The notes below the pieces were generated by a model. That model was not told the origin of the DNA, did no database searches, and was given only the letters and a program-made list of their open reading frames with translations. 5,255 nucleotides of DNA. Source: Halomonas halophila (GTDB lineage Bacteria; Pseudomonadota; Gammaproteobacteria; Pseudomonadales; Halomonadaceae). Position 1 is the stretch's first letter. The number at the start of each line of letters is the position of its first letter. Position numbers and translations under genes: made by a program. Positions 1 to 5,255 of the stretch are shown here, piece after piece. The stretch covers positions 9,166-14,420 of the forward strand of contig DJIP01000095.1 in NCBI GenBank assembly GCA_002433675.1, read 5' to 3'.

Positions 1-489
1 GCCCCAGCGCAGGAACTCATAGCGCTCGCGGTTGCGCTCCATCTCCAGCGCCACGTTGTCCTTGAAGGCGGACGGGTCGCCGTACTTGTCGACCATTACC
101 GAGTGGTCGATGACCAGATCGACCGGTGACAGCGGGTTGATCTTCGACGGTTGCTCGCCGAGTTTCTCCACCGCGGCACGCATCGAGGCCAGGTCGACCA
201 CCCCCGGCACGCCGGTGAAGTCCTGCATCAGCACACGGGCGGGGCGGTAGCCGATCTCGCGGTCCGAGCGGCCTTCCTTCTGCCAGTCCACCAGCGCCTG
301 AAGGTCTTCTCTGGACACGCTCTCATCGTCGGCAAAGCGTAGCTGGTTTTCCAGCAGCACCTTGAGCGTCATCGGCAGACGCTGGATATCGCCAAGGTCC
401 TCGGCAGCCTGGGCCAGGCTGTAGAAGTCGTACTGAGTTCCGCCTACATCTAGCGTGCGACGGGTATCCGGTAGGGAATCGCTACTCAT
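1..489 (-). CDS. acnA: Aconitate hydratase A, N-terminal part (gene runs off the left edge)
   Basis: Aconitase interconverts citrate and isocitrate through cis-aconitate in the cytoplasmic TCA and glyoxylate cycles, using a [4Fe-4S] cluster. The first 163 residues are present, out of roughly 890-910 usual for AcnA. The motif RPARVLMQDFTGVP (residues 82-95) and the block NPLSPVDLVIDHS (118-130) match the AcnA/IRP1 family closely. Within these, Asp128-His129 correspond to the catalytic Asp-His pair of aconitases. The cluster cysteines lie further on, outside the window. The ATG at 489 follows a perfect AGGAGG (495-500) with a 5-base gap, and the protein begins MSSDSLPDTRRTLDVGG, a normal AcnA start. 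The gene diverges from the CPXCG gene across a 220-base spacer. AcnA rather than AcnB is clear from the motifs and the order of the N-terminal blocks. Confidence 0.96.
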   Translation of the reverse strand, partial: MSSDSLPDTRRTLDVGGTQYDFYSLAQAAEDLGDIQRLPMTLKVLLENQLRFADDESVSREDLQALVDWQKEGRSDREIGYRPARVLMQDFTGVPGVVDLASMRAAVEKLGEQPSKINPLSPVDLVIDHSVMVDKYGDPSAFKDNVALEMERNRERYEFLRWG

Positions 490-563
490 GCTGTCCTCCT
501 GAGGCATTGAATCGAACGGTCCAGGTTCGCTGGGATCGGCGCGGGGCCAATATCGATCCCTTG

Positions 564-583
564 GTGGTACTAGTAGTGGTACT
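564..583. repeat. Two copies of GTGGTACT spaced 12 bases apart in the acnA/CPXCG divergent spacer
   Basis: GTGGTACT occurs at 564-571 and again at 576-583. The stretch between them includes the palindrome TACTAGTA (568-575). A direct repeat of about one helical turn in a divergent promoter region is the usual layout for a regulator site. I do not recognise the motif, and it may be coincidental. Confidence 0.4.
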
Positions 584-588
584 TGGTC

Positions 589-618
589 ATCATAGTTGTG
601 TTCTTCAACCGTTGACGT
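589..618 (-). promoter_or_regulatory. Weak candidate acnA promoter (-10 TATGAT)
   Basis: Reading the minus strand, TATGAT (589-594) is a good -10 hexamer. About 16-17 bases upstream there is only a poor -35 (GTCAAC/CGTCAA). Transcription from here would give a leader of about 90 bases before acnA. Just inside that leader is a short direct repeat (564-583) that could be an operator. This is a pattern match only, and other promoters are possible. Confidence 0.22.
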
Positions 619-641
619 GTAAACGGATGCCGGATCACGCC

Positions 642-670
642 TTGAAAGCCTGTCGGGCCACCCCCATGGT
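642..670 (+). promoter_or_regulatory. Weak candidate promoter for the CPXCG gene
   Basis: TTGAAA (642-647) is a fair -35 hexamer, followed 17 bases later by CATGGT (665-670), a poor -10. It would give a leader of roughly 30 bases before the GTG start at 710. Another -35-like box, TTGACG (612-617), has no acceptable -10 at the right distance. Confidence 0.2.
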
Positions 671-709
671 GAAGGTTCATGTCGATCGCGACCAGAGGGG
701 AGGTGCATC

Positions 710-919
710 GTGCTTGAACAGACGCTGCCGAGCTGGCGGCATGATTGCCCCTACTGCGACGCCCATATCGAGCTGCTGGTGGACACCTCCCAGGGCAGCC
801 ACGAGACCTGGGAAGACTGCCCCCAGTGCTGTGCGCCGATCCACTACCGAATCGAGGTGGATGCGGTGACCGAGGATATCGTCTCGGTGGTCGCCGGCGA
901 CGATGACGAGGTCATGTGA
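710..919 (+). CDS. CPXCG motif-containing small cysteine-rich protein
   Basis: This 69-residue acidic protein has two cysteine pairs, CPYC (residues 13-16) and CPQC (37-40). The 20-residue gap between them fits a zinc knuckle or small metal-binding ribbon. The layout, with an HDCPYC-type start and an ETWEDCPQCC-type second half, matches the small family named for its CPXCG motif, which has no established function. Here the residue after each pair is not Gly (CPYCD, CPQCC), so the family name fits loosely. The GTG start is supported by GGGGAGGT (697-704) five bases upstream, and no in-frame ATG lies nearby. The C-terminal tail is strongly acidic (DDDEVM). It stands alone, divergent from acnA and 242 bases before the peroxiredoxin gene. 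A redox or metal-sensing role beside a peroxiredoxin is tempting but is only inference. Confidence 0.88.
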   Translation: MLEQTLPSWRHDCPYCDAHIELLVDTSQGSHETWEDCPQCCAPIHYRIEVDAVTEDIVSVVAGDDDEVM

Positions 920-987
920 CGGGACTCATGTGATGGAAGTGTCATGCGCCGCTGTGGGCCGCGTAACGATCTCATTCGAGCCTGGCG

Positions 988-1025
988 GATGACGATGACG
1001 GCGTCATTGCGACGTCATCGCCGTC
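988..1025. repeat. Imperfect hairpin built from GATGACG repeats
   Basis: Bases 988-1000 pair with 1013-1025 in 11 of 13 positions (nine consecutive pairs next to the loop), with a loop of about 12 bases. An alternative small palindrome, ATGACG-G-CGTCAT (995-1007), sits inside. There is no T-run, so it is a poor intrinsic terminator for the CPXCG gene. It lies just upstream of the OxyR-like site, and related sequence recurs in the spacer after the peroxiredoxin gene (1946-1974). Confidence 0.5.
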
Positions 1026-1033
1026 GGGTGACA

Positions 1034-1070
1034 ATAGCCGGCGACTATCGGGTCGATGGCCCAGGTCGAT
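1034..1070 (+). promoter_or_regulatory. OxyR operator (near-consensus four-block site)
   Basis: Four tetranucleotides lie at exact 11-base steps: ATAG (1034-1037), CTAT (1045-1048), ATGG (1056-1059) and CGAT (1067-1070). The OxyR consensus is ATAG-N7-CTAT-N7-ATAG-N7-CTAT, so 14 of the 16 conserved positions match and the two proximal blocks are perfect. The site ends 91 bases before the start of a peroxiredoxin gene, a classic OxyR target. It also touches a possible -35 box (TTGGCC, 1070-1075), the position from which OxyR usually contacts RNA polymerase. The finer N7 preferences (T and A) are not met. By inference the gene is switched on by oxidised OxyR under peroxide stress. Confidence 0.72.
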
Positions 1071-1099
1071 TGGCCCGGTGTGGTTCGCTGGCCTAGGGT
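1070..1099 (+). promoter_or_regulatory. Candidate OxyR-dependent promoter of the peroxiredoxin gene
   Basis: TTGGCC (1070-1075) and TAGGGT (1094-1099) are separated by 18 bases. Both are weak hexamers, as is common for activator-dependent promoters. The -35 box abuts the last OxyR block, the usual geometry. The predicted start near 1105 gives a leader of about 55 bases. The choice of hexamers is guided mainly by the operator position. Confidence 0.38.
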
Positions 1100-1161
1100 G
1101 ACATCCGGTATTTGCCCCTGATTCTTGAACCCTCACGTTTCACTACTCCAAGGAGACTTTC

Positions 1162-1764
1162 ATGAGCGTACTGGTAGGACGTCAAGCTCCCGATTTCGAA
1201 GCCGCCGCCGTCACCGGCAACGGCGAAATCGTCGAGAACTTCAAGCTGTCCGACAGCAACGGCAAGCTGCGCGTACTGTTCTTCTGGCCGCTGGACTTCA
1301 CCTTCGTGTGCCCGTCCGAGATCATCGCCCATGACAACCGTCTGGCGCAGTTCAAGGATCTGGGTGTCGAGGTGATCGGTGTCTCCATCGATTCCCAGTT
1401 CACCCACTACGCCTGGCGCAAGACCAGCCCGGACGCGGGTGGTATCGGTGAGGTCGGCTTCCCGATCGTGGCCGACGTCAAGCACGAGATCACCCAGGCC
1501 TACGGCATCGAGCATCCGGAAGCCGGTGTCGCCCTGCGCGCCTCCTTCCTGATCGACGAGGACGGTGTGGTGCAGCATCAGGTGGTCAACAACCTGCCGC
1601 TGGGCCGCAACGTCGACGAGATGGTGCGCATGGTCAAGGCCCTGCAGCACCACCAGCAGCACGGCGAAGTCTGCCCGGCTGGCTGGGACGAAGGCCAGGA
1701 AGGCATGAAGGATACCGCTGAAGGTGTCGCCAAGTACCTGGGTACTCACTCCAGCGAGCTGTAA
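1162..1764 (+). CDS. Typical 2-Cys peroxiredoxin (AhpC/Prx1 family)
   Basis: This cytoplasmic peroxidase reduces hydrogen peroxide, organic hydroperoxides and peroxynitrite, and is recycled by thioredoxin or an AhpF-like reductase. It has 200 residues, normal for the family. The peroxidatic Cys50 sits in DFTFVCPSEI, with Pro43 and Thr47 in the conserved P-x3-T-x2-C pattern and Arg126 as the likely catalytic arginine. The resolving Cys171 lies in GEVCPAGW near the C terminus, which marks the two-cysteine, dimer-disulfide type. A GGIG motif (93-96) and a C-terminal helix ending in KYL resemble the GGLG/YF elements of overoxidation-sensitive enzymes, though the second element is not exact. The ATG follows AAGGAG (1150-1155) by six bases. 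An OxyR-like operator lies upstream, and trxB, the likely source of reducing power through thioredoxin, is next downstream. The symbol ahpC would be defensible, but no ahpF is visible. Confidence 0.95.
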   Translation: MSVLVGRQAPDFEAAAVTGNGEIVENFKLSDSNGKLRVLFFWPLDFTFVCPSEIIAHDNRLAQFKDLGVEVIGVSIDSQFTHYAWRKTSPDAGGIGEVGFPIVADVKHEITQAYGIEHPEAGVALRASFLIDEDGVVQHQVVNNLPLGRNVDEMVRMVKALQHHQQHGEVCPAGWDEGQEGMKDTAEGVAKYLGTHSSEL

Positions 1765-1776
1765 GATACTGCCAGC

Positions 1777-1813
1777 GCTCACAGTCAGGTGAGCCGACTC
1801 GGGACAGCCCGAG
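1777..1813 (+). repeat. Two tandem stem-loops just after the peroxiredoxin stop codon
   Basis: GCTCAC (1777-1782) pairs with GTGAGC (1789-1794) around a six-base loop. CTCGGG (1798-1803) pairs with CCCGAG (1808-1813) around ACAG. Both stems are perfect 6-bp stems and lie directly ahead of a stronger third hairpin (1823-1847). They may protect the 3' end of the peroxiredoxin message or form part of a composite terminator. Confidence 0.55.
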
Positions 1814-1822
1814 CAGTGTCAC

Positions 1823-1847
1823 GACGGGGCGGCCTGGCCGCCCCGTT
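1823..1847 (+). terminator. GC-rich hairpin terminator of the peroxiredoxin gene
   Basis: ACGGGGCGGC (1824-1833) pairs perfectly with GCCGCCCCGT (1837-1846) around CTG, with a G-T pair extending the base. The stem is very stable, but the following TTGCGTATG is a poor U-tract. Termination here may therefore be partial or assisted, leaving some read-through towards trxB. Confidence 0.6.
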
Positions 1848-3001
<1,154 letters not shown>

Positions 3002-3004
3002 CGC

Positions 3005-3092
3005 TATCGTCAAGCGCGATATCACTGCCTCAGCCGGCAGCGGCTGCATGGCGGCGCTGGACGTGGAGCATTATCTGGACAGCCTCGACTGA
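3005..3092 (+). pseudogene. Tandem relic copy of the trxB 3' end
   Basis: These 88 bases repeat the last 81 bases of trxB (2921-3001). From 3036 to 3092 the copy differs from 2945-3001 at one base of 57 (G2979 to A3070, turning Arg to His if translated). The first part carries four- and three-base insertions and two substitutions. It starts three bases after the trxB stop, has no start codon or ribosome site of its own, and is shifted by one frame relative to trxB. It still reads as a TrxB tail ending HYLDSLD and a stop, because the offset between copies is 91 bases. It looks like a recent partial duplication, not a functional gene. Confidence 0.85.
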
Positions 3093-3114
3093 GGCGCTAG
3101 GGCTGAGGCGCTAG
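3089..3114. repeat. Two copies of CTGAGGCGCTAG spaced 14 bases apart
   Basis: The identical 12-mer occurs at 3089-3100 and 3103-3114, and the first copy includes the stop codon of the trxB relic. A shorter version, CTGA-CGCTA (2998-3006), spans the real trxB stop. The pattern points to slippage or repeated small duplications at this spot. Confidence 0.75.
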
Positions 3115-3138
3115 TTAGACTCGATCATTGGGCAAGTA

Positions 3139-3176
3139 CAAGAACACCGCCAGGCAAATGCCTGGCGGTGTTCTTG
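3139..3176. terminator. Strong hairpin terminator between convergent trxB and slyX
   Basis: A perfect 18-bp inverted repeat (3139-3156 with 3159-3176) has an AA centre, so the real loop is slightly wider. Stem arms rich in T near the base on each strand (TGTTCTTGTT on plus, TGTTCTTGTA on minus) suit a bidirectional terminator. It lies 138 bases after the trxB stop and 52 bases beyond the end of slyX. Confidence 0.85.
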
Positions 3177-3227
3177 TTGATGGCATCAGCAGCCGGGGAG
3201 CAGCGACGGAGCTGTCCGGGCCGGGCC

Positions 3228-3506
3228 TCAATAGTGTGGCGGCAACTCGTCCTCGGGACCGGGGGCATCGCCCAGTCCGCGGTCGTTGCTGGCCGCCAGT
3301 TCGCGTAGCCTTTCCTGCATCAGGCGATTGATGCGTTCCAGCTCCATCATTCGGCGCTCCTGGCTGGCGATGGTGGCGTCCAGGCTGTCCAGCCAGTGTT
3401 CCTGGTAGGCCAGACGGCTCTCCAGTTCTTCGACACGCTTTGCTAGATCGGCGGACGACTTGTCAATACCCGTGATAGACTCATGTTGCGGTGTGTCACT
3501 GTTCAT
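3228..3506 (-). CDS. slyX: SlyX family protein
   Basis: This is a small protein of unknown biochemical function, 92 residues against roughly 70 in E. coli. The extra length is mostly a longer N terminus (about 20 residues before the family core) and a GPEDE-rich linker. The core, [20 protein letters not shown], continues as a heptad-like run to about residue 72. It is strongly predicted by eye to be a coiled coil. The protein ends in the SlyX signature PPHY. The ATG at 3506 has a weak, distant ribosome site (AGGCAGG, 3518-3524, 11 bases away), and no in-frame Met lies further in before residue 56, so this start is chosen with moderate certainty. It diverges from the cold-shock gene across 132 bases and converges on trxB. 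The family name came from a suppressor-gene neighbourhood and does not imply lysis. Confidence 0.92.
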   Translation of the reverse strand: MNSDTPQHESITGIDKSSADLAKRVEELESRLAYQEHWLDSLDATIASQERRMMELERINRLMQERLRELAASNDRGLGDAPGPEDELPPHY

Positions 3507-3638
3507 CGTGTCAACTGCCTGCCTTGGGCTTTTTTCGAGAAGTCGTGGCGGAAGGATCTCGTCTGTGTATCGTGCATGGCCGCGGATCCCATGGTCATTC
3601 CACCTGTTTTCACCATAAGAAGAGAGTTTTTCACGTCC
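3507..3638. other. Divergent promoter region between slyX and the cold-shock-domain gene
   Basis: Promoters for both genes must lie in these 132 bases, or inside the neighbouring coding ends, but no hexamer pair is convincing on either strand. On the plus strand TGTATC and CATAAG resemble -10 boxes without good -35 partners. I do not see the cold-box sequence typical of long cspA leaders. Confidence 0.35.
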
Positions 3639-4103
3639 ATGAAAAAAAGGGTATTCGTTCGTTGTTGTGTGATCAGTCTGCTGTTGGCCGCGCCTGCACC
3701 GCTGCTGATTGCTCTTGCCGTCAGCCTGGTGACCGGGCTGTCCGTCGAGGAGTTGCACGGCGCCATCGCCGAGGAGGCACTGCTGCATGGCTACCTTGCC
3801 GCTGCCGGAGCGGTCTTTGGCGTGTTGCTGGTAGCCACCCTGGCCCTCAATGCCCTGACGCCAAGGCTGGTCAACCTGGCCGAGGTCGAGGATGACGATC
3901 GCGAGATCGGCGAGGTCAAGTGGTTCAATGTCAACAAGGGCTACGGCTTCATCACCCGTGACGGGGGCGAGGACGTCTTTGTTCACTTCCGTGCCATCCG
4001 CGGCCGGGGCCATCGCACCCTGGCCGAAGGGCAGAAGGTACGCTACTACGTGATCGAGAACGAGCGCGGCCTGCAGGCCGACGACGTCACCGTCATCACC
4101 TGA
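3639..4103 (+). CDS. Membrane-anchored cold-shock-domain protein
   Basis: This 154-residue protein joins two hydrophobic helices to a cold-shock domain. Helix 1 spans about residues 10-34 after a basic MKKR start, and helix 2 spans about 51-72. An acidic linker (AEVEDDDRE) leads to the domain at about 91-152. The domain has GEVKWFN (91-97), the RNP1-like KGYGFI (100-105) and RNP2-like DVFVHF (112-117) motifs that bind single-stranded RNA or DNA. With a basic N terminus and two helices, both ends should face the cytoplasm, leaving the domain near nucleic acid. The ATG at 3639 has only a distant AAGAGAG (12 bases away). In-frame starts further upstream (3483, 3576, 3591) would overlap or approach slyX and add a non-hydrophobic lead, so I prefer 3639. 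It ends before a hairpin at 4126. Function beyond nucleic acid binding is unknown. Confidence 0.9.
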   Translation: MKKRVFVRCCVISLLLAAPAPLLIALAVSLVTGLSVEELHGAIAEEALLHGYLAAAGAVFGVLLVATLALNALTPRLVNLAEVEDDDREIGEVKWFNVNKGYGFITRDGGEDVFVHFRAIRGRGHRTLAEGQKVRYYVIENERGLQADDVTVIT

Positions 4104-4125
4104 GCGCGATGCTCTCGCCGTTGCC

Positions 4126-4159
4126 ACGACGCCCCGCCCTGTGCGGGGCGTCGTCGTTT
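4126..4159 (+). terminator. GC-rich hairpin terminator of the cold-shock-domain gene
   Basis: ACGACGCCCCGC (4126-4137) pairs perfectly with GCGGGGCGTCGT (4143-4154) around CCTGT, followed by CGTTT. The stem is strong and the U-tract short. It begins 22 bases after the stop codon and lies between convergent genes. On the minus strand it has no T-run, so it mainly serves the plus-strand gene. Confidence 0.75.
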
Positions 4160-4227
4160 GCGGCACAGCGGGTCTGTCTCTGCGCCCGGCTCAGTGCCCG
4201 TTTCTGCGCCTGTCCCAGTGCACCTCG

Positions 4228-4617
4228 TCAGTGTCCCGAGTCGGGCCAGTCGATGGCCGATTCGCTGCCGTCGGGTAACACCTGCAGGAAACGGTCAGGG
4301 TCGTCGCCGGGCTGCCAGCCGCCCAGCGAGCAGCGCACTTCGCAGTCCAGCGCCTGGGCGGCGGCCCTGGCGAAGTCGGCGTCGGTGGCCCAGGGCGACT
4401 GGCCGCTGTCGAGCCACAGGCTGGCGAAGCCATCGGCGGCCTTGCCGACCAGCAACACGGGAATGTCGGCGCCATCGAGGTGACCTTCGGTGCGCCACTT
4501 GAGCTTGCCGCAGGGGGTTAGCGGCGGGGCATTCAGGGTGGCGCCGAGCCACTCGCCGATGCGCTCGGCGCTGGCCTCGCCAAGATAGATCTCGATATCC
4601 GGGTAGCGCTCGGTCAT
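4228..4617 (-). CDS. Uncharacterised protein downstream of dapE
   Basis: I do not recognise a named family for this 129-residue, acidic, soluble protein. It opens with TERYPDIEIYLGEASAERI, followed by a WLGATLN helix-like stretch and a beta-like IPVLLVGKAADGFASLWLD (52-70). After this comes an Ala-rich helix (81-91), and Cys92 and Cys96 lie in DCEVRCSLGGW. There is no signal peptide or membrane segment. The start is ATG 4617, preceded by GTG 4620. AAGGAG (4626-4631) lies inside the last codons of dapE, 8 bases from the ATG and 5 from the GTG, so either could be used and the difference is one residue. The gene follows the dapE stop by 4 bases, so the two are almost certainly cotranscribed and translationally coupled. 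A role in the lysine/diaminopimelate pathway is only a context guess. Confidence 0.85.
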   Translation of the reverse strand: MTERYPDIEIYLGEASAERIGEWLGATLNAPPLTPCGKLKWRTEGHLDGADIPVLLVGKAADGFASLWLDSGQSPWATDADFARAAAQALDCEVRCSLGGWQPGDDPDRFLQVLPDGSESAIDWPDSGH

Positions 4618-4621
4618 CACT

Positions 4622-5255
4622 TCAGCTCCTTGCGTCGGCGAACAGCCGCGTCAGGATGGCTTCGTAGACCCGGCTCAGGTCATCCAGGTCCGCGGCGCGC
4701 ACGCGCTCGTCGACCTTGTGGATGGTGGCGTTGAGCGGGCCGAGTTCCACCACCTGGGCGCCTAGTGTGGCGATGAAGCGACCGTCGGAAGTGCCGCCGG
4801 AGGTGGACAGCACCGGGGTGGTGCCGGTGACGTCGCGGACGCCGGCCACGGCGGCGTCGACCAGCGCCCCTTCGCGGGTCAGGAAGGGCTGGCCATTGAG
4901 CGTCCAGTCGATCTCGAAGTCCAGGTCGAAGCCACGCAGGATGGCCTCGGTGCGCTCGCGCAACTCGGCATCGGTGGTCTCGGTGGAGAAACGGAAGTTG
5001 AAGGTGGCCTCGACCTCGCCCGGAATCACGTTGGTGGCACCGGTGCCGGCGCGCAGGTTCGAGATCTGGAAGCTGGTGGCGGGAAAGCAGTCGTTACCGG
5101 AATCCCAGTGTTCGTTGGCCAGGGCGTCCAGCGCCGGCGCGATCTGGTGGATCGGGTTACGCGCCAGGTGGGGGTAGGCCACATGGCCCTGGATGCCGCG
5201 GACCTTGAGCACGCCGCCCAGCGAGCCGCGACGGCCGTTCTTGATCACGTCGCCC
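4622..5255 (-). CDS. dapE: Succinyl-diaminopimelate desuccinylase, C-terminal part (gene starts beyond the right edge)
   Basis: DapE removes succinate from N-succinyl-L,L-diaminopimelate in the cytoplasm, giving the precursor of meso-diaminopimelate (peptidoglycan) and lysine. About 211 of roughly 375 residues are present. The stretch begins [12 protein letters not shown], a conserved DapE block, and then [12 protein letters not shown], which is in the dimerisation domain. It continues with [45 protein letters not shown] and [14 protein letters not shown]. The His of ATIHK (codon 4718-4720) corresponds to the last zinc ligand of the M20 peptidase family. The remaining zinc ligands and the catalytic Glu lie outside the window. 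A His in the HVAYPH region is thought, from the structures, to reach the partner's active site. The stop TGA is at 4622-4624, four bases before the next minus-strand gene, with that gene's Shine-Dalgarno sequence in the dapE end. Confidence 0.96.
   Translation of the reverse strand, partial: GDVIKNGRRGSLGGVLKVRGIQGHVAYPHLARNPIHQIAPALDALANEHWDSGNDCFPATSFQISNLRAGTGATNVIPGEVEATFNFRFSTETTDAELRERTEAILRGFDLDFEIDWTLNGQPFLTREGALVDAAVAGVRDVTGTTPVLSTSGGTSDGRFIATLGAQVVELGPLNATIHKVDERVRAADLDDLSRVYEAILTRLFADARS

Noticed and set aside
1093..1782. A long minus-strand open frame opposite the peroxiredoxin gene
   Set aside because: It is the antisense shadow of a strongly conserved gene in GC-rich DNA, its translation is His/Val/Asp-rich without known motifs, and it has no ribosome site.
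3507..4166. An upstream minus-strand extension of slyX opposite the cold-shock gene
   Set aside because: The open frame continues upstream of the slyX ATG, but that part is antisense to a clear cold-shock-domain gene and is unlike any SlyX N terminus.

Overview
The window looks like a stretch of chromosome from a GC-rich gammaproteobacterium. The AcnA, SlyX, TrxB and DapE sequences are of gammaproteobacterial type, and a member of the Halomonas group is my best guess. That guess rests on family resemblance from memory, not on a search. The genes are ordinary housekeeping and stress genes. I see no phage, transposon, CRISPR or defence system.

Layout from left to right. (1) The 5' part of acnA (aconitase A) runs leftwards out of the window. 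(2) A divergent gene encodes a small CPXCG-type cysteine-rich protein. (3) A 242-base spacer carries an imperfect hairpin and then a near-consensus OxyR operator. It leads into a typical 2-Cys peroxiredoxin gene. (4) A 283-base spacer is full of stem-loops: three hairpins in tandem, then a long imperfect stem ending in a run of six T. It separates the peroxiredoxin gene from trxB. (5) trxB (thioredoxin reductase) is followed by a broken tandem copy of its own last 80-odd bases, then a strong 18-bp hairpin terminator. (6) slyX, on the minus strand, diverges from a gene for a membrane-anchored cold-shock-domain protein, which ends at a GC-rich hairpin. (7) On the minus strand at the right edge, the 3' two-thirds or so of dapE (lysine/peptidoglycan pathway) is followed, apparently translationally coupled, by an uncharacterised 129-residue protein.

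How the genes fit together. The peroxiredoxin is normally recycled by thioredoxin, which is reduced by TrxB, so the two neighbouring plus-strand genes form a plausible peroxide-detoxification pair. The OxyR-like site suggests the first is induced by peroxide. The structured spacer suggests the two are separately transcribed or only partly coupled. The observations most worth a second look are the OxyR site, the trxB tail duplication, the stem-loop-rich spacer after the peroxiredoxin gene, and the two-helix membrane anchor in front of a cold-shock domain.
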